From Helicoverpa zea (Eukaryota > Arthropoda > Insecta > Lepidoptera > Noctuidae): DNA of 64,000 nucleotides. This document shows positions 1 through 13,200 of the stretch, in pieces. The notes beneath the pieces are model-generated. The model saw only the letters and a list, made by a program, of their open reading frames with translations. It did not search any database and was not told where the DNA came from. The stretch is taken from contig NC_061459.1 in the NCBI RefSeq assembly GCF_022581195.2, forward strand, positions 62,001-126,000. Reading direction: 5' to 3'. The translations under genes and the position numbers were made by a program. Position 1 is the first letter of the stretch. Every line of letters starts with the position of its first letter.

Positions 1-1093
1 CAACGATTCAATAATTTACTTTTATTTTATAAACCTTTCTTTATAAAAAAAGATACAGATAATCCGTCGACGGCCGCGCGAGCGCCAGCAGGCCGCGCGG
101 AACATCCGCGCGGACGCCGCAGTCGCGCGGCCGCGGCCGGCGGCGAGCACCCGCCACTCTCTTTGTACATATAAAAATAGATCACTTACTTTAAACTAAT
201 CTAGGAGGAGAACGCATCGGCTACTCGACTTTTTAAATGCACAGTTTAAAGTATGATATGAAACTACAATTGGAGCACCATTTGATGAACGCGTCCGCGC
301 GTGTCGCATTCCAATATCCTATCTACAGCACTCGCCGGGACGCGCCTCTCCGATATCAGCTCGTCATAAATATATTTTCATAATTTGCTTGTTCCCGGCG
401 TAGCTCGTCACATCATCGAGGAAAAGGAGAGTAACAAAAAGTAACGATATCACTTTCATACAGATATTTACAACATGATCTATCTAATACTTAATTAACA
501 TTATTTTATTCTATGTACATAGTACAAGTCTTTTAATACCTCTGCGTAACCTCTGCTCGCACCACTGAGAACAATGAGTGTTTCACAATACGTTACAGAT
601 ACACTTTGAATGCTTATTATGATACAAATTATGTACGAACGTATTAGTCTCGAGTGTTTTAACTATTCATTCACAACGTCTCTTTAGTTACCTACTTCTT
701 GGACCGACCATCAAATTATAAACTCAATATTATTCGAATTTGAATACATAATACTTCATGTAGCGCATATACAACGAATCATACTATGAACACAGACATA
801 CCGGTCGTGGGCTATTAATTTGTTGCTCGATCCATAGGAGTCGACATATTCCGAAGGAACATGAGAATCCAACATGCCAGTATTAATACTACCAAACACA
901 ATGTCGGTTAGTTTACGGTGACGCAAAGGTTTTAACAATAAATTCGTTCTAAGTCCAAACATAACGGAGAGCTCGCAGTCCGGTGTTAGAGGCCGCGCGT
1001 GCGGCGCGGGTGGGGCGGGCGGGGCGCGTGTGGCGCGTGGGGCGCGTGGGGCGCGCGGGGCGGGCGGGGCGGCGCGGCGGCCGCGCGCCGGCG
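1..1093 (-). other. kug: kug 3'UTR (probable)
   Basis: No coding frame with conserved features is present downstream of the TGA. The stretch is mostly AT-rich with a GC-rich patch at about 65-160. Minus-strand poly(A) signal candidates are ATTAAA at 532-537, AATAAA at 505-510 and AATAAA at 21-26. Which is used cannot be told from sequence. Confidence 0.6.
21..26 (-). promoter_or_regulatory. Distal poly(A) signal candidate AATAAA
   Basis: Minus-strand AATAAA in an AT-rich context about 1.07 kb after the kug stop codon. A second AATAAA at 505-510 and an ATTAAA at 532-537 are alternatives. Confidence 0.4.
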
Positions 1094-1227
1094 TCACACG
1101 TCGGTGTGGCGCGGCGCGGCGCGCGCCGGCTCGCTCTCCGCGTCCGACTCCTCGATCTCGCACAGGTTGGCCGACAGCTCGCTGCCGGAGCCGTCGTCCT
1201 CGTCGCCCAGCAGCGAGTTCCGCTCCT
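1094..1227 (-). CDS. kug: kug exon 26: C-terminus and stop
   Basis: Acceptor GTTCACAG. Joined to exon 25 it reads ITMLEERNSLLGDEDD, then an acidic SELSANLCEIEESDAES and a terminal RHTDV before TGA. The acidic block after the basic/Ser-rich region and the exact frame closure support this as the real end. The last residues have the form of a PDZ-ligand (T-D-V). Confidence 0.9.
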
Positions 1228-4200
1228 CTGTGAACGACAAACGGCGTCAGGGCGAGTCGGAGGGCGGCGGGCGGGCGGCGCGGCGGCGCGACTCTCACCC
1301 AGCATGGTGATGAGGCTGGCGGCGTCGGGCTCGCGCAGCGTGCGGGCGCGCAGCGGCTCGTCGTCGCTGAGGCGCGCGTCGGGCAGCAGGCGCGCGTCGG
1401 GCGCGGGCGGCTCGCTGTCGGCGGAGGCGGGGCGGCGCGCGCGGGTGGCGCGGCGGCGCGGCGCGGGCGAGGCGGCGGGCGAGGCGGGCGAGGCGGGCGA
1501 GGAGGAGTCGGGGCGCTCGGAGCCCGCCACCTCGCTGATGCCGGGCAGCGCGCCGCCGCCGCCGCACCAGTCGGAGCAGTCCCAGTGGTAGCCGCCCACC
1601 AGGTGCGGCTCCACCGGCCCCATGGGGCCCATCGCTCGTCGAGCGCAGCCCGGCGATCGTGCCCTGATGCGACTCTTACATCCTTTCAAATCTGAAAAAT
1701 AGTATAAAGTATTTAGGTTTGTGTGAAAATATTTATTTCTTTTATTGAATTATTTATTTTTTGAAAATAAATTTACCATTATATATTTTGTTATCGACAA
1801 AAGTATGCAGATGCATCTGCTCGGACCAGGGCTTGCGGTCGACGACGTCGATGTTGAGGTTACGGCGGTAGTCGGGCGGGATGCCCTCGAGCTCGTCGCC
1901 GGCCGAGCCGTAGCTGCGCAGCGTGTCGACGTTGTTGAGCGGCGGCGGGTCGGCGCAGGAGGCGGGCCGCTCGCGCCGCACGGCCTCCAGGTTGGACAGC
2001 TTGGAGGCACGCGGCGCCAGCTTGTCCACGCAGCTGTTGAGCGGCTCGTCGCGCGGCTTGCGGCGGGCGCGGCGCCGCAGCGCCAGCGGCAGCGCGGCCG
2101 CCAGCAGCAGCAGCAGCAGCGCCGCCGCCGCCGCGCCCAGCGGCCAGCGCGCCTCGCACGCCCAGCGCCACGCCGCCCGCAGCGCCGCCGCCGGGCCCGC
2201 GCCCGCGCCGCCCGCCACCACCGCGTCCGAGTACAGCGGGTTGCCGCAGTTCATACCTGCACGAGAGCCACCCGATTACTCTCGCGCCTCATTTCGCTTA
2301 AATATCACTCAATTCTGATGATGTCTTAGCAGATACTCATACGCACATGACGTAAATACTTTTCAAATTATCGCACCTACTATGCAAGTTAACCCGCATG
2401 GGATACAAAAGCCTATAAAACATCACATAATGGAGTAGCCGAAACCTCAAACTGTGCAAAAGTAAATATTTAAGTAAGGTTACGACCCCCGTCATTACCA
2501 GTCTTGTCCGGCGGGCAGAGACAGCGGAAGGAGCCGGGCTCGTTGACGCACGTGGCGCCGTTCAGGCAGGGCTCGCCCGCGCACTCGTCCACGTCGTACT
2601 GGCAGCGCGGGCCGTAGTAGCCGCGGCAGCGACACGACGGGCCCCACTCGCCCTCCTCGCACGCGCCGCCGTGCGCGCACACGCCCTCCCCGCACCAGCG
2701 CCCGCGCTCGCAGCGCTCGCCCGCCAGCCCCGCCGCGCAGGCGCAGCGCCAGCCGCGCGCGTCCGCCGCGCACGAGCCGCCGTGCAGGCACGGCTGCGAC
2801 GCGCACGGGTCGCCGTCCAGCTCGCAGCGCCGCCCCGAGAAGCGCGCGTGGCACGTGCACGCGTAGCCCTCGTCGCCGCCCGCCTCGCCCTCCAGCAGCT
2901 CGGCCACGTCGCGGCACGAGCCGCCGTTGAGGCAGGGGTAGGAGGCGCAGGGCGTGGGCGGCGGCAGCGCCTCGCACGCGCTGCCCACGCGCACGCGCAC
3001 GCGCCGCAGCAGCTGCGCGCGCCCGTCGCTCGACGTGCCGCCCTCCTCCAGCGGCAGCGCCGCGCCGCCCAGCTTCAGCTCCGATATGCAGCCGTGGAAG
3101 CCGTACGTCACCTGCCAACGAGAACCAGCGTCACGACCCACTCGCGCCCCGCGTCCGCCGCAGTCGGAGTCGGTGCTGACCTGCTCGGCGGCGAAGGCGT
3201 GAGCGTGCCGCTGTAGTGCCGCGCCCACCACGAGGCGGTCGGCGCGCACGTCCAGCACGGCGGCCGGCGGCGGCGTCTGCGCCTGCGCGCTGCGCCGGTC
3301 CACGGTGAGGCGCATGCTGGCGCCGCGCCGCTCCAGCCGCGCCTCGTGCCACAGCCCGTCGGCCACGGGCACGGCGGCGCGCACCTGCGCCGGGCCCGAG
3401 CCCAGCTCCATGCGGAACTGCAGGTAGCCCTCGGCGACCTCGAGCGCGGCGTAGTCGACGCGGCCCTGCGCCTGCAGCAGCGTGCCGCGCTCGCGCCGCG
3501 TGCGGAAGCGCAGCGACAGCGCCAGCTCGTCGTCCAGCAGGCGCGCGCCCTGCACGGCGCCGCGCTCCAGGCGCAGCAGCAGGTAGCCGTCGCCCGCCAG
3601 CTGCGCCACGGGCGGCGCGCGGCAGTCGGCGCAGGCGGGCGCGGCGCAGCGCGGGCCGCCGTAGCCGGGCGCGCAGGCGCAGTGCGCGCGCAGGCGGTGC
3701 GGCGGCGCCACGAGCGCGAACACCTCGCAGGCGGCGGCGCGCGGCGCGGGCAGCAGCGCCACGCGCTCGGCGCAGGCGCCGTGCTCGCAGGCGGCGCAGG
3801 GCGCGCGGCGCAGCTCCTCCACCACGAGGCGCGCGCGCTCCTCCAGGCGCTCGAGGTGCGCGTGCAGGCGGCGGCGCAGCGCGTCGGCCGGCAGGAAGGC
3901 GGCGCCGGCGCGCACGGCCACGGCCACGTCCAGGTCCTGCGCCACCTGGCGCCGCGGCCGGCCCGGCCCGAGCTCGTCCGACTCGGCCGACTCGCCGGCC
4001 GGCTGCACGCTCACTATGACCACGTCGCCGGGCTCGCAGTCTGTGGCTTCGCCGATTGCTCGAATGAAGCCCTTGCGATGGCTCAGGATGAAATCGCGAT
4101 CGGTGACCTCTCGAAACCTTACGACGATCGTTTGCGCTAGCATCTCGTCAGAGATGAGTATAACTGAGACCTTGATTATTGCAAAGCCAAGGAACTTGCC

Positions 4201-7200
4201 GTCGTCGACGGTGACGTTCAACCGGTATTCGCCCACATCCAGGCGCGGAGCAGCTTTCAGTGTGCCGTCGGCCGGATCGATCTCAAACAGGTCTGTGGGA
4301 GGATAAGGCGCGCCGTCGATTGGTACGATCGAGTATGAAAGCGTGTCGTAGGCGTCGCGATCGGAAGCGAACACTCGGCCGATGATGCCTCCTGGAAATT
4401 CGTCTAAATAAGAGTTAACGACCACTTCCAATGGCGTCACGACCGGTGGGTACTGGGATTCTTCTATCACTCTTATATAGACCCACGCGTCTGAGTATAA
4501 CGGCGGCGTGCCATTGTCGAATACGCGTATTTGCAACACGTATCGGTCCTTGATACGATGATTGAACCGAGTCGCCGATCGCAGGTAACCGTCCTGTTCC
4601 AAGCGAAAAGCGCCCATTTCGTTGCCAGATTGGAAGTCAAACGTGTAAGGTGCCCCATTCGGCGGAGCGTCGGCGTCTTCTACGACAAACTTCAAGATAG
4701 TATGTCCGAGCGGGCGATCCTCTTGCACGACCGCGGTGTAGTTGGACTGCGCGAACAGCGGCGGGTTGTCGTTGGCGTCCAGCACTTCGATGTTGACGCT
4801 GACGCTGGCCTCCAGCGCGGGCAGGCCGTGGTCGCGCGCGCGGACCGTCAGCACGTGCGCCGGCGCCGCCTCGCGGTCCAGCGGCGCCGCCACCGACAGG
4901 TAGCCCGTGTCGGCGTCCAGCGCGAAGCGGCCGTCGCGGTCGCCGCGCGCCACCGAGTACGTGACGCGGCCATTGGCGCCCGAGTCGGCGTCGTCGGCCA
5001 CCAGCTGCAGCACGCGCGTGCCGGGCGCCGCGTCCTCGCGCACGCGCGCCGAGTAGGCGACCTGCGCGAACTGCGGCGCGTTGTCGTTGCCGTCGCCCAC
5101 GGTGATGTTGAGCGTGGCCAGGTCGCTGAGCGGCGGCGTGCCCCCGTCCACGGCCTGCACGGTCAGCAGGTACTGCTGGCGGCGCTCGTAGTCCAGCGGC
5201 CGCGCCACGCTCACGACGCCCGAGGCGCGGTCCACGGCGAAGTCGTCGCGGTCGTCGCCGCCCACCAGTGAGTAGTAGACGTCGGCGTTGACGCCGGCGT
5301 CGCGCGAGGTGGCGCGCACGCGCAGCACCTGCGTGCCGGGCGCGTCCAGCTCGGGCACGGCGGCGCGGTACTGGTGGAACTCGAACTCGGGCGGGTTGTC
5401 GTTGACGTCGGCGACGGTGAGGCGCAGCGTGGCGGTGGCGGAGCGCGGCGGGGTGCCGGCGTCGGTGGCGCGGACCAGCAGGCGGTGTTCGGCCTGCGTC
5501 TCGCGGTCCAGCGGCGCGCGCAGGGTGACGATGCCGCTGTCGGCCGCCAGCTCGAACGCGCCGCTCGGCTCCTCCACGAACGAGTACCGCACGAGCCGGT
5601 TCTCGCCGAGGTCGGGGTCTGTCGCGTGTACCTGCCGGAACGAGTATCGACATGAGCAAACCTATCCAAGACTCTATAAACACGACATAGCTTCTAACAC
5701 CGACTTCTATTCTAAAGTTCATTTAAAAAACCGGCCAAGAGCACGTCGGGCCACGCTCACTGCAGGATTCCGCACTTTCCAGAGAATGGCCCATATTTAT
5801 CCCGCCCATATTATTAACTATATACTAGCTTCTGCCAGCGACTTCGTCCGCATTAGATTCGGACTTTGTAGAAAGAGAGGAAGAAATAATAAACACCAGC
5901 CCATCAAATTATTTAAATCTATGCATACCTACTACTACTTCACCTAGAAAGAAATAAAATGTAAACTATTAATAATTGATAATTTGAGCGAATATTTGAA
6001 CAATACCAAAATAACTAATACTTACATATTTTATAAAATAACGACAAAAAATATAAAAATAATATTTAAAGACTTTAAGTCATCAAATCAATATTGTCAA
6101 TAAGGTCGAACACTCTGAACGTCTATTCGCATCAACAGCCGAATGTATGCAGATCGCGCAGTCGCCGCTTCGCGAGCCGCATCGAGCGCGACGATGTTAC
6201 ACAAAAATAATCCTTATAGCATGATTCACGCGCAATGGCTTATTATGGTATTTCATGTATAACTTTGGTATTTCTTTACCGATTCATATGATTATTTTTT
6301 TATTGAATAGGTAATAATGTTAACATTTTTAAATTAGGGATAAGTGAGAGTGTTATGAACGCAAGCGTAGACAAATATAATCAGAAAGCTCCGAACTGCT
6401 AAGCTATCGAGACTTACATCTGTTATTGTGAGTCAACCATAAAAGATATGCTGTCGTGAGATATTTTTTACATAATTTTAAGGAGAACATTTCCCTTCAC
6501 TGCTCTGCTCCTATTAGTCGCAGCGTGATGAAAAGTATCTTATAACCTGCCCAGGAGTATGAAGAATAATTCTGTGGTGTTAAGGCAAAAGGGGATGAGT
6601 CAAAAAACACAACTTTTCACCAGGGGCTAATCAAAAAAACGCGTGTTTGTTTTGTAATAAAAATGCAGTTTAATCAAAAGTGTATAGAAATAATTAACAC
6701 AACTCTGTTTTAATATTCATTTATTAATTTAGTCGTCTTTTATATGTACCCAAAAAGTATTTTTATTTCTTAATTATTAAAATAACTGACATATCTCCTT
6801 TTTCCATAACACGGTACAAATTAAAAAAAAAATCCTAGAACGACTCGTCTCTTTATTTGCTATTATTATTTACGTATATACCTTTTTTTTTGGCAGGGGG
6901 GAAATCCTCATGGACTTCCCTCCACCTGGGGTGGGTGGAGGGGGTGTGCCGAACTCTTACCGGCTAAAAACCCACCCAGTATTGCCTTCAATTACCTATT
7001 GTCGAGGGCACGGGTATCGCCAAAGCATTCTTCCGCACCCCCGATAGGTATTGGCCCCCCAGATGTTCAAAGGCGGGCCTCGTCATCCGCTGTGGCCGTC
7101 ACCCAGCGGCCACAGCAAGCTCCACTAAAAGAGGCGCTCGCAACACAACGCCACCGTTTCGAGGCCTGTTTCTGATCGGACGACAGACGCCCCTAGTCTG

Positions 7201-10200
7201 TCGACCGCAGGCCGCGCCCTATGGTGACCGGAAATCAGTCAGCCTGCGACGTCCTCCACGTCTGCTGCGGGCGGGGAGAAAGGAAGCAGCTTCTCTCTCC
7301 CTTTCCGCCGCCTCCTTTAAAACCATCACATCCACCAAAAGGAGGCGACGGCGTTCCATCCATCTTCGCTGCCGACCATGCAGGACACGACAGCCGGCAG
7401 CGAAAGACTTCCCGCAGCGTCTACTGTTGCCGCTAGGTCACGGCGCTGCGTTGCCCCAGATGCCACAGTGGTGGCATTCGGGCGTGGGCTCCCGACCGAT
7501 GCGACACAGGAACTTTCCGAAACACCCATGTCCGGTAAGGACCTGTGTCAGCCGGAAGCTGAAGGCGCCGTGGCATCCCTCCAGCCACTCCTTCAGTATG
7601 GGCCTTACCGCCGCGAGAGCGGCGTGCCCTGCCGTGGGTCGCGCAAGTCGCTGCTCCCATTCCGCAATGAGGTCTTGGCCGAGCTCTGCCCTGCGCACCT
7701 CAACTTGCTGAGGCACGAGGCGCTCGGCCCGCCCCACCGCTTCCTCGCGCCATATATAGAGTGACGCGAGGGCTGTCGGTCTCGAAGTCCCGGGATCCGG
7801 CTAGGAGGCATGCAGCTTCGAAGGAGATCGTGCGGTATCCTCTTATAACCCTGATGGCCATCGCTCGCTGTGGTCTTCGCAGCACTGCAAGTTTGCGGGC
7901 CGTCAGGGTGTTCGCCCATACTGGCGCGGCGTAAAGCGCCATCGCCCGCACGACCCCCATATAGAGCCTCCGGCAGGAGGTATTGGGTCACCTGAGGTTG
8001 GGCAATAAGCGTGAGAGCGCGCTGTAGATGCGACCATCAACCGAGGAGCGAGCCGCTGGAAGTGTGGCCCGAAGTCCCAACGACTTTCGAGAACGAGTCC
8101 CAGGTATTTCATTGTCGGCTCCACAGCGATGGTAACCCCTCCCACCACGATACTGGACCCCGGAGGTGGCTTCTTCCTTGGCCCATGGAAGCAAAGGGCC
8201 TCGGATTTGTGCAAGGCCACTTCGAGGCCAAGACCTACCCATGACCTGCGCGACACTGGCTGTGGCCCAAATGGCCGCCTGCCGGTACGCCTACCCATGT
8301 GCTGTGACTAGCGTGTCGTCAGCGTAGCATATCACGCTGACGCCGTGGAGAAGCTCACCGCGCAGGACCCAATCGTAGCCAAGGTTCCACAGGAGAGGGC
8401 CGAGAACCGACCCCTGAGGAAGAGATGTTCTGACGACTCCATCCTTCTCGACCCGGGTACACGACAGCTCTTTCGGATAAATAGGCCCCGATTATGCGAC
8501 GGAGGTACCCTGGCACTCCATGATAACGGAGCGCCTCCTTTATGATATTCCAGGGCAGGGTGTTGAACGCGTTAGCGATGTCATGTGACACCGCCAAAAC
8601 CACCTCGCCCCGGTCAACTGCTTCCTCCGCCAGGACCGCCAGGACCCTCACACGCATGCGTGGAGGAAGCAGTATAGCGTCAACTGTTGAACGCCCTTTA
8701 CGGAAACCATACTGGTTGTCCTCCAGATCCGAATCAGCTCATAATTTTAAGGTTTTAAATCCATCATACTTACGTTAAATCGAACTTGTTAATCCTATTC
8801 ATTTCTGTAGGTTTCAACACTCAAATTACCCACGTAAACCATAATTTTAGGATTTTTTGCACCGTTGCACTAGTAAAAAGACGTCAACTTCGCGCGCGAA
8901 ATGCAACTAACGCGGAACGACGAATATGAATTTAGGCACAAGTCGACTTATCTCATTATACCTAATTTTATAAGTAAAGGATCACGTATGCAATAAGAAG
9001 ATAACTAGACAAAACTCTTTTTTACTTTTTAGGTTTTGCTATTTATGACTAGACTCGTATTTTTTATTTGAGATTCACGAAATAAAATACATTATATTGA
9101 CTTATCTCCTTTTTACCATGATAGTTCGTAAAATGTTGTACCCAACTGTGTAATTAACTCATTTTTCACAATTTCTGACTTATCCCCTTTTGCCTTAACA
9201 CCACAGAATTGTAGATACCAAGTTTCGTTAAAATCCGTCAAGTAGTTTTTGTTTCTATAACGAACATGCAGACAGACAGACAGACAGACAAAAATGTTAC
9301 TGATTGCATTTTTGGCATCAGTATCGATCACTAATCACCCCCTGATAGTTTTTTTGGAAATATATTCAATGTACAGAATTGACTTCTCTACAGATTTATT
9401 ATAAGTTTAGATGAAAAAATTTTAACAGCTGAAGTAACCCAATGTACTGAGACATCTTACTTACATAACTAAAAAGATGGGTTATGTATGTTGGGATTTC
9501 AATCGGTAGCAATTTTGGATTGTTGGAACCCATTTCAATATAGTTTTTTTAATTTATCAGATGGTTCAAAAGTTAGAGGGGGCGAGGGGGAGACCATTAT
9601 TTCCAACTATCAGAGCGATTGTTTCCGAAAAAAATAATATTATGATAAAAATATTAACCCCTATTCCTTTTTAAATATCTATTCAACGATATACAAGCTG
9701 TTGATTTGCATCCGTGCTATATTCAAGGACGTAATTATGCTAATGATTCTCGACCCGCTTTTTTTTCGGAATTCCGTCAATGTCATCAAGCCGTATTAAA
9801 CTTGGCGCGTATGTTACTGGCCTTAAAACCGTGCTGCGCTCTCACACAAAGCATACGATCATTCATAAATTTCATTCATAAAATTGGATTACTTCTGAAA
9901 TACTACGACATTACAATGACAAAAAAAGCAGTGCATATTAGCTATTTCCCGTCTACTGTAATTCCAATCGATTTATTTACGAATTTTATGTCCTCCTCCT
10001 GAAATATGGCCTAAATGCAAATCAACACCTTGTATAACCACACAGGGTTAGAATGAAGTAAAAAAAAGGGCCAAGAGCGTGTCGGGCCACGCTCTCTGTA
10101 GGGTTCCGTAGATTCCCGAGTATAGCTCATACCTATCCCGAGTCCCGACCCATTAACTCGGAAAAATCAACAATTCGAAGTAACCCAATGTCAACATCTC

Positions 10201-13200
10201 GGTAAATTAGGTTACTACTTTTAAAAACTAAGTAGATGGGTTATATCGGGCGTGTCGTTCACAATCACATTAAATGAAATGTGTTAATATACTGGTTAAT
10301 ATATGTCGATAAACACAAAGAAAAATAAACAAATACATTTTCAAACAAAGTAAATAGAATAAAAATATGCGAAAATTAGAATATCATTAAGTATATGATG
10401 TGATTGTGAACGACGCACTCTGTTTATGTTGGGTTTTCGGTGGTAATATCATTAAGTATATGATGTGATTGTGAACGACGCACTCTGTTTATGTTGGGTT
10501 TTCGGTGGTAATATCATTAAGTATATGATGTGATTGTGAACGACGCACTCTGTTTATGTTGGGTTTTCGGTGGTAATATCATTAAGTATATGATGTGATT
10601 GTGAACGACGCACTCTGTTTATGTTGGGTTTTCGGTGGTAATATCATTAAGTATATGATGTGATTGTGAACGACGCACTCTGTTTATGTTGGGTTTTCGG
10701 TGGTAATATCATTAAGTATATGATGTGATTGTGAACGACGCACTCTGTTTATGTTGGGTTTTCGGTGGTAATATCATTAAGTATATGATGTGATTGTGAA
10801 CGACGCACTCTGTTTATGTTGGGTTTTCGGTGGTAATATCATTAAGTATATGATGTGATTGTGAACGACGCACTCTGTTTATGTTGGGTTTTCGGTGGTA
10901 ATATCATTAAGTATATGATGTGATTGTGAACGACGCACTCTGTTTATGTTGGGTTTTCGGTGGTAATTTTGGATTGCGTGAACCGATTTTAATATATATA
11001 TTTTTTATTTGAAAGAAGATACGTTAAAGATTATAAATATGTAAAGAAAGTAAAAAAAAATTGCAAATACGGTTGAACAACAAACTGAGTTCAGAAATTA
11101 TTTTGCTGAATTTTTCTAAAACTGTTAAATCAATCGAGTTCAAAATAATTTTCCTAGAAAGTTTATATAAAGTTCTGCAATTTATATTTTTAAAACTTAT
11201 GGTTCAAAATTTAGAGGAGGGGGGCGGACATTTGGAACCATAAAGTAAACGGTTATTTCCGAAAATATTAATATCATCAAAAACTTAGTAAACCTCTATT
11301 CATTTTTATATACCTATACTCAACGACAGGGTTGGATTGAAAAAAAATCACGCCCTTTACGTGCTTTACTTTACGCCCTTGCCCTAATAAAACATTTTTT
11401 TTTTCACTTTTAGGGTTCCGTACCTCGAAAGGAAAAAACGGAACCCTTATAGGATCACTTTGTTGTCCGTCTGTCTGTCTGTCTGTCTGTCAAGACCCTT
11501 TATCTTAAGAACGCGTGAACGTATCAAACTGAAATTCACATGAAATACTCGGGTCTATTGTCCCTTTAAGCTGTGAAAATATCAAACTTCTAAGCCAAGC
11601 CAATCAAAAGATACAACCGATTATGTCGATATTTTCAACAAATTTTCGACACTCGCAAAGGAATCAAAACCTACAGGGTACTTCCCGTAAACTCAGAATC
11701 TTGAAATTTGGCATGAAGCATTGTCATATAATGCAAATATAGGAAAAATTGCGAAAATCACATTTTTTTTTTTTGTTATATAATATAATAAAAATATTTT
11801 AATACAATGAAACTTACTACCTTATTTCTCACGAACGAATAAAGGTACCAAATTGAAATTTATACCAAATACCTAGGTCTATTGTCCCTTTAACCAATGA
11901 AAAAATCTAACTTCTAAGTTAACGCGATCAAAAGATACAGCAGTTTTACCGACACCTTAGACGAATTTCCGTCACACGCTAGGGAATCAAAACCTACAAG
12001 GTACTTCCCGTGAACTCAGAATCTTGAAATTCGGCACGAAGCAACGTTATATAGTACAGATAAAGGAAAAATTACGAAAATGATAAATTTGAAGTTACAT
12101 AAAATATTAAAATAATATTATTTTTGCTTACATGACATAAAATATTTTTTTAATAATTATAAACTTACTACTTACCCTTTTTCACATGAACGCGTAGAGA
12201 TATTAAAGTTTTGATAAAAAGTGAAATTCATATCAAACACTTCTTAAATATAATGACCTCTAAACTGTGAAAAATTTTAAATAATTCAAAGGTCATTGGG
12301 CACCTTAGTATGGAAACCATACCCACGGCGGATACGAACGAAATATAGCACAGTATAATGATAAAGGCTCTGATTTACTATGGCATTAGTCGCATCAATG
12401 TGAACCATGGGAATCTAGAGAAAATCAGGTGTAAACATCAAATATTTTCCTCATTTCAATGGGGAATTTAAACGACCACGTTTGACGGATTTGAGAAATC
12501 ATTTCTTTGTAGTGAAAGAGTATACTCGCCGTTTATTTCCATTGTCATCAGGTCAGGATCTGATGATGGAAATCCTGAGAAATCGAGGGCAACTATCAGA
12601 AATTGTAGGCATGCATAGGATTAAAACTTGATTCTCAGATGTATGTCTGGTGATACTATCAAACAGTGAAGGTTTAGAGCTTATCTGATGATGGAGACGT
12701 GAGAAAGTCGAGAGAACTCGGTATGTTTTAGTTACGTCATGTTTGGGCTTATATTATTCGTATTGACGAGAACTTTTGAACACAAAAGTTAAAAATAAAA
12801 ACTTTTTACAAAAAAAAAACAACTTCTAAAACAACAAGAAAACTGTTTATATGCATCGGTCTAGATCTCGGTGGTTAAATAAATATAGATGCATCCTCTA
12901 GACACCGACTTCTAGACCGATGCACCTAACATCTTTTTAATTTCTTTCTTGCTTTTGTTTTCTTGTTGCTTTTTTATATGTTTGAAGTTGGATTTGTTTG
13001 TAAAATGCTACAAAATAAAGCCGACTTTATAAAACAAAGAAAGGGACAGAATACTTTTGTCAAGGCTCTAGAAACGTAAAGCCAGCAGCCCCGAATCCTA
13101 CTCTCTAGAAGTCGTTGTTACAATTCGACAGCTACAAGTCGTCAGGCGGTTTCGAAAAAAACCTGAAACTGGGGCTCTTTAGGTGATTAATCCCTCAAAA

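Noticed and set aside
983..1591. Long plus-strand open frame rich in Arg/Ala/Gly opposite kug exons 25-26
   Set aside because: It is the antisense of GC-rich coding sequence. The minus strand carries the conserved tail motif and correct splice sites, and the plus frame shows only low-complexity composition.
3346..4140. Plus-strand frame of 264 codons opposite exon 22, and similar antisense frames at 15840-16436, 18542-19177, 31804-32523 and 37228-37617
   Set aside because: Stop codons are rare in all frames of such GC-rich DNA. These frames show no domains, while the minus strand encodes cadherin, EGF and LamG modules.
10381..10965. CRISPR-like array
   Set aside because: Repeats are head to tail without unique spacers, and the genome is eukaryotic.
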